From positions 818,001 through 882,000 of the forward strand of contig JAAHFU020000002.1 in assembly GCA_010672825.2 (NCBI GenBank): a stretch of DNA of 64,000 bases, in the 5' to 3' direction. Below the pieces are notes generated by a model. It searched no databases, was not told the DNA's origin, and saw only the letters and a list, made by a program, of their open reading frames with translations. This DNA comes from Leptolyngbya sp. SIO1E4. Its GTDB lineage: Bacteria > Cyanobacteriota > Cyanobacteriia > Phormidesmidales > Phormidesmidaceae. Shown here piece after piece: positions 56,680-64,000 of this stretch. The translations under genes were made by a program, and so were the position numbers. How positions within the stretch are numbered: the first letter of the stretch is position 1; each line of letters begins with the position of its first letter.

Positions 56680-57717
56680 TTACTTGAGCTGAATGATCTT
56701 GGGTTGCTCGGGCATGTGAATGGTGTCTACAAAGCGAGCCGTTTTTGATTGGCTGGAAATAACCAAGCTCTGAGTCCGGGCGCCGCCGTGGAAAAAGCGC
56801 ACACCTTCCATCAAATCACCGGGAGTGATGCCACAACCGGCAAATAGTACGGTTTCTCCAGAAGCCAATTCCTCAGCTTCATAAACTTTGTCAGGGTCTT
56901 CAATGCCCATCTCTTTGAGGCGAGCAATGTTTGAGTCCTTACTTTCACCGATCAGGCCAGTCTTCACAACCGCAGGGTCATAAATTAACTGACCCTGGAA
57001 ATGTCCTCCCAGACACCGCATGGCAGCTGCAGAGATCACCCCTTCGGGAGCTGCACCAATCCCCATCAGTGCATGGGTGTTGGTGCCAGAAAATCCGCAG
57101 GAGATAGCCGCTGAAACATCTCCATCGGAGATCAGACGGACACGAGCACCCGCGTCCCGAATTTCTTTAATCAAATCGTTGTGGCGATCGCGCTTCATAA
57201 CAATCACGACAAGTTCATCGATGGCGCGATCCAAGCATTCTGACAAAATCTTGAGGTTTTCTGTGGCAGACTTACGGATATCCACTTTGCCTTTAGCGGC
57301 TGCAGGCGCTGCCAGTTTTTTCATGTAGAAATCAGGGGCGTGGAACAGGCCGCCTTTTTCGGAAATCGCCAGCACTGCCATAGAACCCGGTTGGCCATAG
57401 GCGCACAGGTTAGTCCCTTCACAGGGATCAACTGCAATATCAATCTCAAGCAACTCTTCAGGGTTGCAAAAGTCTTTAGCATCGGGTCGGGTACAAATGC
57501 CCACTTCTTCACCGATGTAGAGCATCGGAGCGTCATCACGCTCCCCTTCCCCAATCACAATGCGTCCCCGCATGTGAATTTCATTCATGCGCTCTCGCAT
57601 CGCTTCCACTGCCACCTCGTCAGCAGTGTTTTTATCGCCCTTACCCATCCAGCGGGCAGATGCGATCGCCGCTTTTTCAACAACTTCAATAATCTCTAAA
57701 CCTAGGGTGCTTTCCAC
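56680..57717 (-). CDS. glpX: Class II fructose-1,6-bisphosphatase / sedoheptulose-1,7-bisphosphatase
   Basis: I start at the GTG at 57717, with GGAGG nine bases upstream, which gives the family's standard N-terminus ([20 protein letters not shown]) and 345 residues; an ATG at 57777 would add 20 unrelated residues. Motifs include [51 protein letters not shown] and [10 protein letters not shown]. The cyanobacterial enzyme hydrolyses both fructose-1,6- and sedoheptulose-1,7-bisphosphate in the Calvin cycle and is usually called F/SBPase. pgi diverges from it. A strong terminator follows. Confidence 0.96.
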   Translation of the reverse strand: MESTLGLEIIEVVEKAAIASARWMGKGDKNTADEVAVEAMRERMNEIHMRGRIVIGEGERDDAPMLYIGEEVGICTRPDAKDFCNPEELLEIDIAVDPCEGTNLCAYGQPGSMAVLAISEKGGLFHAPDFYMKKLAAPAAAKGKVDIRKSATENLKILSECLDRAIDELVVIVMKRDRHNDLIKEIRDAGARVRLISDGDVSAAISCGFSGTNTHALMGIGAAPEGVISAAAMRCLGGHFQGQLIYDPAVVKTGLIGESKDSNIARLKEMGIEDPDKVYEAEELASGETVLFAGCGITPGDLMEGVRFFHGGARTQSLVISSQSKTARFVDTIHMPEQPKIIQLK

Positions 57718-57837
57718 GGGCCATATCCTCCAAAACTGCCGATTTCTCGTGGGTTTGACCGAAGCGATCTCAACCACACAGTCTATCAGACCGAGGGAGT
57801 GGGGTATAGAGGAACGTTAATCCTGGGGCAAGTCAGA

Positions 57838-57958
57838 TGAGGGTAAGTGGGGGAGGAGGTGGGGAAGGGCGAGTGGGGGGATTGAGGGAGGGTAGTGGGG
57901 GAGTGGAAGTAGGGGGAAGGGGTAGTGAGGGAGTAAGGGGAAATAAGGGGAGTGGGGC
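57838..57958 (+). repeat. Polypurine (G/A-rich) low-complexity tract
   Basis: About 120 bases made of GGGGGA-, GGAGGTGGGGA- and AGTGAGGGAGTAAGGGG-like units on the plus strand, in the divergent region between glpX and pgi. It mirrors the C-rich tract at 51365. The remaining bases to 58145 should hold the pgi promoter, but no boxes could be assigned. Confidence 0.75.
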
Positions 57959-58145
57959 AAAGATGGGCATTGGCTGTTGCTATTTCTTTACGCTTTTCCT
58001 TATTGAACGCTCTCAATCTTCTACTAACCACTTCAAACTCGGTGATCCCTAAAGTCCTCATTAGGGTTTTCTCGATGTTTTCCAAACATTCCCTACACTG
58101 AATTGGATACTTGAGCAATGAAGCATTTTCCAAAGGAAATTTCCC

Positions 58146-59732
58146 ATGGACGCGATCGCACTTTGGCAACGCTACCAGGACTGGCTCTATCACCATGAAG
58201 GGCTCGGTTTTTATCTCGACATCAGTCGAATTCGCTTCGACGATCAGTTTGTTGAGCAGATGCAGCCAAAATTTGCCAAAGCCTTCAAAGACATGGAAGC
58301 CCTGGAGCAGGGGGCGATCGCTAACCCAGACGAAAACCGTATGGTGGGTCACTATTGGTTGCGAGATCCTGATCGAGCCCCGTCTCCAGAACTCAGAAAG
58401 GACATTCTAGACACCATTCAGGAGGTTAAAACCTTTACGCAGCAGGTTCACACGGGCACGTTGTATCCCCCTGGCCAAGAGAAGTTTACAGATGTACTGT
58501 GCATCGGCATTGGGGGGTCTGCTTTGGGGCCACAATTTGTTTCAGAAGCACTGAGCGCTGATCACCCCCCCTTAAACCTGCACTTTATTGACAACACGGA
58601 TCCCGCTGGCATTGATCGCACATTAAATCGTCTGGCAGATTGCTTACCCACAACTCTCGTGATCGTTACCTCTAAATCAGGCGGCACTGCCGAAACCCGC
58701 AATGGCATGTTGGAGGTAAAGCATCGCCTTGCGCAAATGGGCTTGAACTTTACCAAACAAGCCGTCGCTGTAACGGGCAGGCAGAGTAAACTCGAGCAAT
58801 TGGCTAAGCAGGAGGGCTGGCTGGCGACATTTCCGATGCGTGACTGGGTCGGAGGACGCACCTCTGAACTTTCCGCAGTAGGGCTTTTGCCTGCGGCCCT
58901 AGGCGGCATCGACATTCATGCCATGCTCGACGGCGCCAAAATTATGGATGAGGCTACGCGGGTACCTGATCTCAAAAATAATCCTGCGGCGCTGCTTTCT
59001 CTCTGCTGGTACTACGTCGGAGGCGGCAAAGGAGAAGAAGACATGGTGCTGTTGCCGTACAAAGACAGCTTGTACCTATTTAGCCGCTATCTACAGCAAT
59101 TGGTGATGGAATCCTTAGGGAAGGAAAAAGATCTAGACGGTAATGTGGTCAATCAAGGCATCGCTGTCTACGGGAATAAGGGCTCCACTGACCAGCACGC
59201 TTATGTGCAACAGCTGCGAGAAGGCATCAATAACTTCTTTGTGACTTTTATCGAGGTGTTAAAAGACCGTGACGGTAAGTCTGTCGTCATTGAAGCGGGT
59301 GCGACTTCAGGAGACTTTCTCTCGGGTTTTTTGCTCGGTACCCGACAAGCGCTGTATGAAAATCAGCGAGACTCTATCACTATCACGGTACCGCAGGTGA
59401 CACCTTACATAGTGGGTGCCCTGATTGCGCTCTATGAGCGGGCTGTCGGATTTTACGCTTCTTTAGTTAACATCAATGCCTATCACCAGCCTGGGGTAGA
59501 AGCTGGGAAAAATGCCGCTGCCGGTATCTTAAAGCTACAAACTCAAGTGGTACAAGCGGTGCAATCAACCCAAACGTCACTCACGATTACAGAGCTAGCG
59601 ACCCAAATTGGGGCTTCTGATCAAATGGAAACCATTTACAAAATTCTGCGCCATTTAGATGCCAATGGCCGTAGTGTGGTGCTCTCAGGGGATGCCCATC
59701 GACCAGCTACACTGACAGTTTCTGCTCGTTAG
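58146..59732 (+). CDS. pgi: Glucose-6-phosphate isomerase
   Basis: The 528-residue product has the sugar-isomerase signatures: [44 protein letters not shown], and [22 protein letters not shown]. It interconverts glucose-6-phosphate and fructose-6-phosphate for glycogen synthesis and breakdown. The length and sequence fit the cyanobacterial GPI group. The start ATG follows AAAGGAAATTTCCC, giving a usable AAGGA. It diverges from glpX, which also acts on fructose phosphates. Two hairpins follow the stop. Confidence 0.96.
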   Translation: MDAIALWQRYQDWLYHHEGLGFYLDISRIRFDDQFVEQMQPKFAKAFKDMEALEQGAIANPDENRMVGHYWLRDPDRAPSPELRKDILDTIQEVKTFTQQVHTGTLYPPGQEKFTDVLCIGIGGSALGPQFVSEALSADHPPLNLHFIDNTDPAGIDRTLNRLADCLPTTLVIVTSKSGGTAETRNGMLEVKHRLAQMGLNFTKQAVAVTGRQSKLEQLAKQEGWLATFPMRDWVGGRTSELSAVGLLPAALGGIDIHAMLDGAKIMDEATRVPDLKNNPAALLSLCWYYVGGGKGEEDMVLLPYKDSLYLFSRYLQQLVMESLGKEKDLDGNVVNQGIAVYGNKGSTDQHAYVQQLREGINNFFVTFIEVLKDRDGKSVVIEAGATSGDFLSGFLLGTRQALYENQRDSITITVPQVTPYIVGALIALYERAVGFYASLVNINAYHQPGVEAGKNAAAGILKLQTQVVQAVQSTQTSLTITELATQIGASDQMETIYKILRHLDANGRSVVLSGDAHRPATLTVSAR

Positions 59733-59743
59733 CAAAAAGCGCT

Positions 59744-59774
59744 GTGACAGGGAAGATACTCGCTTCCCTGTCAC
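59744..59774 (+). terminator. Hairpin behind pgi
   Basis: GTGACAGGGAAG and CTTCCCTGTCAC form a perfect 12-bp stem around ATACTCG, 12 bases after the pgi stop. A second hairpin lies shortly after. Confidence 0.75.
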
Positions 59775-59809
59775 AAACCTTTGCCAGACTAGACAACATC
59801 TCTATGCAA

Positions 59810-59841
59810 AACGTCCGTGCTGAAAGCTCAGGACGGACGTT
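59810..59841. terminator. Second hairpin in the pgi/anti-sigma convergent region
   Basis: AACGTCCGT and ACGGACGTT form a 9-bp perfect stem around 14 bases, possibly serving both convergent transcripts. Confidence 0.55.
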
Positions 59842-59917
59842 CATTCATCAAAGCAGTTACAGATTCTTAAGACGGCAGTGACCATCAAGCTATTCAGACG
59901 GCCTTACCTTTAAGCAT

Positions 59918-60496
59918 TTATAGCTCTGATTCAACCACTGAAGGCAGCGCTTCTTCCATGGGGGTTGCGGCAGTAGACACTGCTGACTTAGGAATCATAA
60001 TTGGGGGCTGGTCAAGAACAATCTCTAACCTATCTTCAATAGACGGCGGGGTAGATGTTTGAACTAGCCCAAAGCGACCCATAGGATAATTCAAGGCACC
60101 TGAGAAAACACCAATAAAGGCTACAGCTGCAGCGGTTAGTCCTGCCATGCAGCTCAACCTAAACCGGTAGTTTAAGCGATTAACAACCGCCGATGCGGTT
60201 CGCTCACCCGCTTCCGAATTCCATGGGGTCTGGCAAACACCCTGGAAACCCTGCCGCAAATGCAACAGCCTGCTGTACAGGCATTGAGCATTTGGATCAT
60301 CGGCTAACCAAGCCATTACCAAACGACGCTCTTCTGGAGAAACCTCGCCATCTAAGTAAGCACTTAGAAGCTCGAAACGGTCTCGCTTGGTAACATCAAG
60401 TTCTCTCTGTTGACTCATCGCATCGTGCTCTAAACATTGGGGAATGACAACGCTTGAGCGTTCTGCCGAACCAGACCTTTGACGGCTTGTACTCAT
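59918..60496 (-). CDS. Anti-sigma factor (RseA-like, membrane)
   Basis: The 192-residue product has the N-terminal anti-sigma fold in DRFELLSAYLDGEVSPEERR followed by VMAWLADDPNAQCLYSRLLHLRQGF (about 39-84), then one membrane helix near 116-135 (CMAGLTAAAVAFIGVFSGAL) and a short exported end. It lies 252 bases downstream of the ECF sigma gene on the same strand. The pair is likely a sigma/anti-sigma switch, which releases the sigma factor on an envelope or redox signal. The HxxxCxxC zinc motif is absent. The ATG at 60418 (MSQQRELDV) may be the true start; neither has a clear ribosome-binding site. Confidence 0.82.
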   Translation of the reverse strand: MSTSRQRSGSAERSSVVIPQCLEHDAMSQQRELDVTKRDRFELLSAYLDGEVSPEERRLVMAWLADDPNAQCLYSRLLHLRQGFQGVCQTPWNSEAGERTASAVVNRLNYRFRLSCMAGLTAAAVAFIGVFSGALNYPMGRFGLVQTSTPPSIEDRLEIVLDQPPIMIPKSAVSTAATPMEEALPSVVESEL

Positions 60497-60748
60497 ATCA
60501 GCAGCAGAGTCCTATCTACAAAGACGACAGCCACTAAGGCAAATGTTCCGCACTTAGGTGTAGGTAACAGATATCCCCTAAGGCCAGAATAATCTGTCCT
60601 TTTTTGGAGGCAACCGTACAAGCACTAGCACCTAAGTGGGTGCAAGAGACACCGCTTTATTCAGCGACTCCTATCATACTCGCAACTTCCCTAGGGGTGC
60701 TTAAAGATTCGATAAAATTTATCCTCTGCAAAGCCCCAGGGTGATGAG

Positions 60749-61420
60749 TTAAGCCAATGTGTCAGTCTTGAGATAAAGTGTCAAATCTTCCTGCAGCCGA
60801 TGACGTGCCCGGGCAATCCTGGACTTGACTGTCCCTAGAGAAACCCCAGTAATGTCGGCAATTTCTTCGTAGCTCAACCCCTGAATTTCCCGTAAAACAA
60901 TTGTGGTTCGAAACACCTCTGGCAAGGCAGCGATCGCTTGCTTAAGCTGCCCATAAAATTCCTGGGTCATGAGATTATCCACAGGATTGGGGGTATCTGA
61001 AGGCACTTCCCAGTCAAGCTCCCCGTCATCTAAAATCCGGGGCGCATCTAGCGATAGGGGCGCCTGATGACGCTTCCGCTTTCTCAGCTCATCGTAGAAC
61101 AAGTTCGTGGTGATGCGGCCAAGCCAACTTTTGAATCGCCCCAATTCCTGGAGTTTATTGAGATTTCGGTATACCCGAATCCAAACTTCCTGAGACAGAT
61201 CGGCTCTGTCAGACCAGTCGGGAGCGAGGTGATACAGCAAACGCTCTACATAACTTTGATAACGCTTGACCAATTCGGCAAAGGCGGCCTTATCAGGGCG
61301 TCGCTGAGACTGACACCGCTGAATCAGGTCATAGTTAGATAACTGGGTAGGGATGCACTTGTGCACAGCCTTGTCAACTGTACGTGAGGATATCCAAGGT
61401 GTAGAAAAGGAATGGCTCAT
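60749..61420 (-). CDS. ECF-type RNA polymerase sigma factor (SigG-like)
   Basis: The 223-residue product has sigma-70 region 2 (AFAELVKRYQSYVERLLYHL, DLSQEVWIRVYRNLNKLQEL, FKSWLGRITTNLFYDELRK) and region 4 (LPEVFRTTIVLREIQGLSYE, EIADITGVSLGTVKSRIARARHRLQ). It has no region 1 or 3, so it is a group 4 (ECF) factor. Its sequence resembles cyanobacterial SigG. ECF factors respond to envelope, redox or metal stress under an anti-sigma factor, here probably the product of the downstream gene. The 45 residues before region 2 are poorly conserved, so the start is uncertain. Confidence 0.92.
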   Translation of the reverse strand: MSHSFSTPWISSRTVDKAVHKCIPTQLSNYDLIQRCQSQRRPDKAAFAELVKRYQSYVERLLYHLAPDWSDRADLSQEVWIRVYRNLNKLQELGRFKSWLGRITTNLFYDELRKRKRHQAPLSLDAPRILDDGELDWEVPSDTPNPVDNLMTQEFYGQLKQAIAALPEVFRTTIVLREIQGLSYEEIADITGVSLGTVKSRIARARHRLQEDLTLYLKTDTLA

Positions 61421-61678
61421 AAGATCCAGACGCAGCTATCAAATAGTGAGGAACGGTGGTAGCTGACCCTTTACAAACTGCTCATCCTTAGAAGACAGGG
61501 TTTTAAAGAGCAGCGTTACGCGATTACTCTTGTGTTTTACTGCGTTTGTGACCCCCTAAGGTGGCCTCTGTGTGCCTATCGTTTTTTTGTCACATACTTT
61601 TTCAGTGACTGCAGGATTGTTAAGTCTCTAGATCTAGAGGAGAAGGGTATACTCAACCCATAGGAATATTCCAAGCCC

Positions 61679-62152
61679 ATGCGTTATCTGGCAAAGGTAG
61701 AGCGTGCCTCTTTCCTCGGGAACGCTGTCTTGCAGCTAATAGCACGACAGATTGAAGAATACCAATGGGAAAAGCTCCCTCAGGAAAAGACCATTGAAAC
61801 AGAGATTGCCCTGGGCGTTGGTGATGGGGCAGTCGTTCTTGTGAAGTTGGATAAAAGCAGCAGCAAGGTTGTTGCAGTCGAGGAAGCGCTCCCTTGGATC
61901 CTGAATCTGGTAGATACATTTTTGGTTCAGGGCATCACCCCTGAATTCTTGGCTCAAGAGGCCGAGCGAGCTGAACAATGGCGACAATCTTTGACCCTTG
62001 AAAGCCAAGAGGTCGAGCGACGTGCCCTTGAAACAGCTGCCCGCCGGGATGAGATTCAAGAACTGGAGAAAGGTCTCAAACTAGAACGAGAGGAACTCGA
62101 AAAGCGTGAGGCTGACTTCCTCGCCCGCCTGAAGGATCAGAATTTGGAATAA
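61679..62152 (+). CDS. Conserved-looking coiled-coil protein of unknown function
   Basis: The 157-residue product splits into a globular part (1-85; MRYLAKVERASFLGNAVLQLI, ALGVGDGAVVLVKLDKSSSK, LPWILNLVDTFLVQGITPEF) and a charged C-terminal coiled coil (about 90-155, rich in Glu, Arg and Lys; EEGEL-like heptads such as LEKGLKLEREELEKREADFL). There is no membrane helix. I do not recognise the family, but the regular composition suggests a real gene. It lies between the divergent ECF sigma gene and the convergent ilvA. A perfect 14-base palindrome (CTCTAGATCTAGAG, 61626-61639) precedes it, 39 bases before the start. Confidence 0.75.
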   Translation: MRYLAKVERASFLGNAVLQLIARQIEEYQWEKLPQEKTIETEIALGVGDGAVVLVKLDKSSSKVVAVEEALPWILNLVDTFLVQGITPEFLAQEAERAEQWRQSLTLESQEVERRALETAARRDEIQELEKGLKLEREELEKREADFLARLKDQNLE

Positions 62153-62183
62153 GTGCCACTACACCTACCTGTCCCCTCCCCCT

Positions 62184-63695
62184 TTAATCCAGGAACAGGT
62201 GATAAGCAGGATTGTTGCTCTCATCCCAGTGGCGATACCCAACGGTTTCTAGGAACGCTTGCCAGTCATTCATTTCCGCCGGAGGTACCTGGACACCAAT
62301 AACGATGCGTCCATAGTCGGCTCCGTTGTTTCGGTAGTGGAAGAGGCTGATGTTCCAGTTAGGGCTCATACAGTTCAAGAACTTCATCAATGCACCCGGA
62401 TATTCAGGGAATTCAAAGCGATAGAGCAGTTCATTCTGCGCTAGCGGCGATCGCCCACCCACCATATGACGTAAGTGCATCTTAGTAAGTTCATCATCTG
62501 TGAGATCGAGTGTTTTGAACCCTTGGGCTTCAAAGGTGACGGCCATTTGGTTGGCATCATCACGATCTTTAACCTGTAACCCAACGAAAATATGCGCTTC
62601 TGTTTTATCTGCAATGCGATAGTTAAATTCTGTCAGGTTACGTTTACCCATACATTTACAAAACTTGCGCAAGCTACCAGCACCTTCAGGAATGTTGACG
62701 GCAAAAATGGCTTCTCGACGTTCCCCCATTTCTGCTCGCTCAGCGACAAAGCGAAGGCGATCAAAGTTCATGTTGGCTCCGCAAGCAACTGCCACCACGG
62801 TTTGGTCGATGATTTTCGTCCGCTCGATATAGGCTTTTGCCCCTGCGATCGCTAAGGCTCCTGCAGGTTCCAGGATTGATCGAGTGTCCTCAAACACGTC
62901 TTTAATGGCAGCGCAGGTATCGTCAGTGTTCACCAGAATAATTTCATCCACATATTGCTGGCATAGCCGGAACGTCTCCTCACCCACTTCTTTGACTGCA
63001 ACCCCATCAGCAAATAACCCGACTTGGGTCAGGCCTACACGACTGCCTGCCTGAAGCGATTGATTCATCCCATCGGCATCTACGGGTTCGACACCGATGA
63101 TGCGCACCTCAGGACGTAACCGCTTAACATAGGCAGCGATCCCAGAAATGAGACCGCCACCGCCAATCGCCACAAAAATAGCGTGAATGGGTTTCTGATA
63201 CTGACGCAAAATCTCCATGCCAATGGTGCCTTGCCCAGCAATCACCTCTGGATCATCAAACGGATGAACAAATGTCATGTTCTTTTCAGCAGCCAATTGG
63301 CGAGCATAGGCATAGGCATCGTCATAGGTATCGCCATGCAAAACTGCGATGCCTCCCCGCGCCTCGACTGCAGCAACCTTGAGTTCTGGCGTGGTTACAG
63401 GCATGACAATAATGGCAGTGGTGCCCAGGTACATTGCTCCTAAAGCCACCCCTTGGGCATGATTTCCTGCCGAGGCCGCAATCACCCCTTGCGCCAAAAC
63501 CTTGGCAGGGAGCTGTACCATTTTGTTGTAAGCGCCCCGCAGCTTAAAAGAAAACACTGACTGCATGTCTTCTCGTTTGAGATAGACAGAGTTTTTTAAC
63601 CGTGCCGACAGGCGTGGGGCAAGCTCTAACGGGGTTTCTTGAGCTACGTCATAAACACGGGCAGTCAGGATTTTCTCAAGATAATCGGTGGGCAT
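62184..63695 (-). CDS. ilvA: Threonine ammonia-lyase, biosynthetic
   Basis: The 503-residue product has the PLP lysine K51 in SVFSFKLRGAYNKM, the phosphate-binding glycine loop VAIGGGGLISGIAAYVKRL, and two C-terminal ACT-like regulatory domains (about 325-400, 420-500; AIFAVNIPEGAGSLRKFCKC, LLYRFEFPEYPGALMKFLNC). This is the full-length biosynthetic form, inhibited by isoleucine, which makes 2-oxobutanoate from threonine in isoleucine synthesis. It is convergent with the coiled-coil gene, 31 bases apart. No other branched-chain genes lie in the window. Confidence 0.96.
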   Translation of the reverse strand: MPTDYLEKILTARVYDVAQETPLELAPRLSARLKNSVYLKREDMQSVFSFKLRGAYNKMVQLPAKVLAQGVIAASAGNHAQGVALGAMYLGTTAIIVMPVTTPELKVAAVEARGGIAVLHGDTYDDAYAYARQLAAEKNMTFVHPFDDPEVIAGQGTIGMEILRQYQKPIHAIFVAIGGGGLISGIAAYVKRLRPEVRIIGVEPVDADGMNQSLQAGSRVGLTQVGLFADGVAVKEVGEETFRLCQQYVDEIILVNTDDTCAAIKDVFEDTRSILEPAGALAIAGAKAYIERTKIIDQTVVAVACGANMNFDRLRFVAERAEMGERREAIFAVNIPEGAGSLRKFCKCMGKRNLTEFNYRIADKTEAHIFVGLQVKDRDDANQMAVTFEAQGFKTLDLTDDELTKMHLRHMVGGRSPLAQNELLYRFEFPEYPGALMKFLNCMSPNWNISLFHYRNNGADYGRIVIGVQVPPAEMNDWQAFLETVGYRHWDESNNPAYHLFLD

Positions 63696-63870
63696 GGCAG
63701 CAAAGACAGGTGGCAGCAGTAGATGGATTAAGAGCTATCTTCGCCCTTCAGAGGACAGTAAGACAAATGGATGCTTGACTGTCTGCCTCAAGTGTCCGCC
63801 TCAGCCTCCCTCTAATGCTCTGCTCTGGGTTCAGCAACTTTTGTCTAATGGATAGTTGATTAAGGAAGGA

Positions 63871-63934
63871 AGGAACCCGGTTTCTACAAAGCCTAACCAG
63901 AAAAAGACTGGGGCTTGAGAGAAACCGGGTTCCT
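63871..63934. repeat. Inverted repeat of cyanobacterial dispersed type
   Basis: AGGAACCCGGTTTCT at 63871-63885 and AGAAACCGGGTTCCT at 63920-63934 are perfect 15-base inverted copies with 34 bases between. Similar GGAACCCGGTTTCT repeats are widespread in filamentous cyanobacteria. The gap from 63696 to 64000 shows no gene. Confidence 0.8.
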
Positions 63935-64000
63935 GGACAATTGATTCTTTGGAGGACTCTAGGTGAGTGACCATTCAGTCATACAGCCTTTTTTAGCTGA

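Noticed and set aside
57786-58352. 188-codon minus-strand frame between glpX and pgi
   Set aside because: It overlaps the pgi start on the opposite strand and its end translates the low-complexity G-rich tract (repeats of Ser, Pro, His and Thr).

Overview
This window comes from a cyanobacterial chromosome. The evidence is the frequent HIP1 octamer GCGATCGC and a set of cyanobacterial genes: NdhN of the NDH-1 complex, the circadian input protein LdpA, a Ycf45-type R3H ATPase, a one-helix high-light-inducible protein (Hlip), an IctB-type membrane protein, the bifunctional FBPase/SBPase, DUF3352 and DUF4336 proteins, and a 6S RNA candidate directly behind purK. The many dispersed repeats and signalling genes suggest a filamentous, Leptolyngbya-like genome, but that placement is inference. 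There is no rRNA, CRISPR array, transposase or prophage.

Layout. 1-3.1 kb: the 5' part of an NDH-2 gene (running off the left edge) diverges from tex. 3.2-8.6 kb: a two-gene minus-strand unit, HTH-TIR-NTPase followed by NTPase-(GAF)4; this is the most unusual coding region. 8.6-9.6 kb: about 1 kb without a gene. 9.6-15 kb: HD-domain protein, IctB family, alpha/beta hydrolase, A-type Fe-S carrier, TPR protein and an unidentified 65-residue protein. 15.3-23 kb: DUF3352 protein, htpX, purK, 6S RNA, and a catalytic/non-catalytic pair of M16 peptidases. 23-28 kb: two tandem paralogous Ser/Thr kinases, initiator tRNA, a Hlip gene with an HLR1 site, and a TPR lipoprotein-like/exported protein. 28.5-35.7 kb: ycf45-type ATPase, ldpA, ndhN, a DUF21/CBS protein and a fused double-ATPase peptide ABC protein. 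36-44.6 kb: degenerate MBL protein, aminopeptidase P, an orphan DUF433 antitoxin with a broken toxin, cydAB, and an OpuC-type compatible-solute ABC operon. 44.8-53 kb: DUF4336, Usp, tatC, RodZ-like, Slt and pepA. 53.6-64 kb: Met-rich zinc-ribbon protein, pentapeptide protein, hemA, glpX (FBP/SBPase), pgi, anti-sigma and ECF sigma genes, a coiled-coil protein, and ilvA.

The strongest non-coding signal is a 96-bp dispersed element present eight times (about 3095, 12959, 15231, 23080, 26305, 35749, 46111 and 53235, in both orientations). Most copies start TATAGC and end GCTATA. All carry four consecutive G-tracts (C-tracts on the other strand), a potential G-quadruplex, and every copy lies 3' of at least one gene. 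One copy supplies the stop codon of the NTPase-GAF gene.

Functional links that can be read from the order: cydA-cydB form a quinol oxidase; substrate-binding protein, ATPase and permease form one importer; glpX and pgi diverge across a polypurine tract and both serve hexose-phosphate metabolism; the ECF sigma factor and the membrane anti-sigma candidate lie in tandem; ndhN, ldpA and ycf45 lie in a row on one strand.
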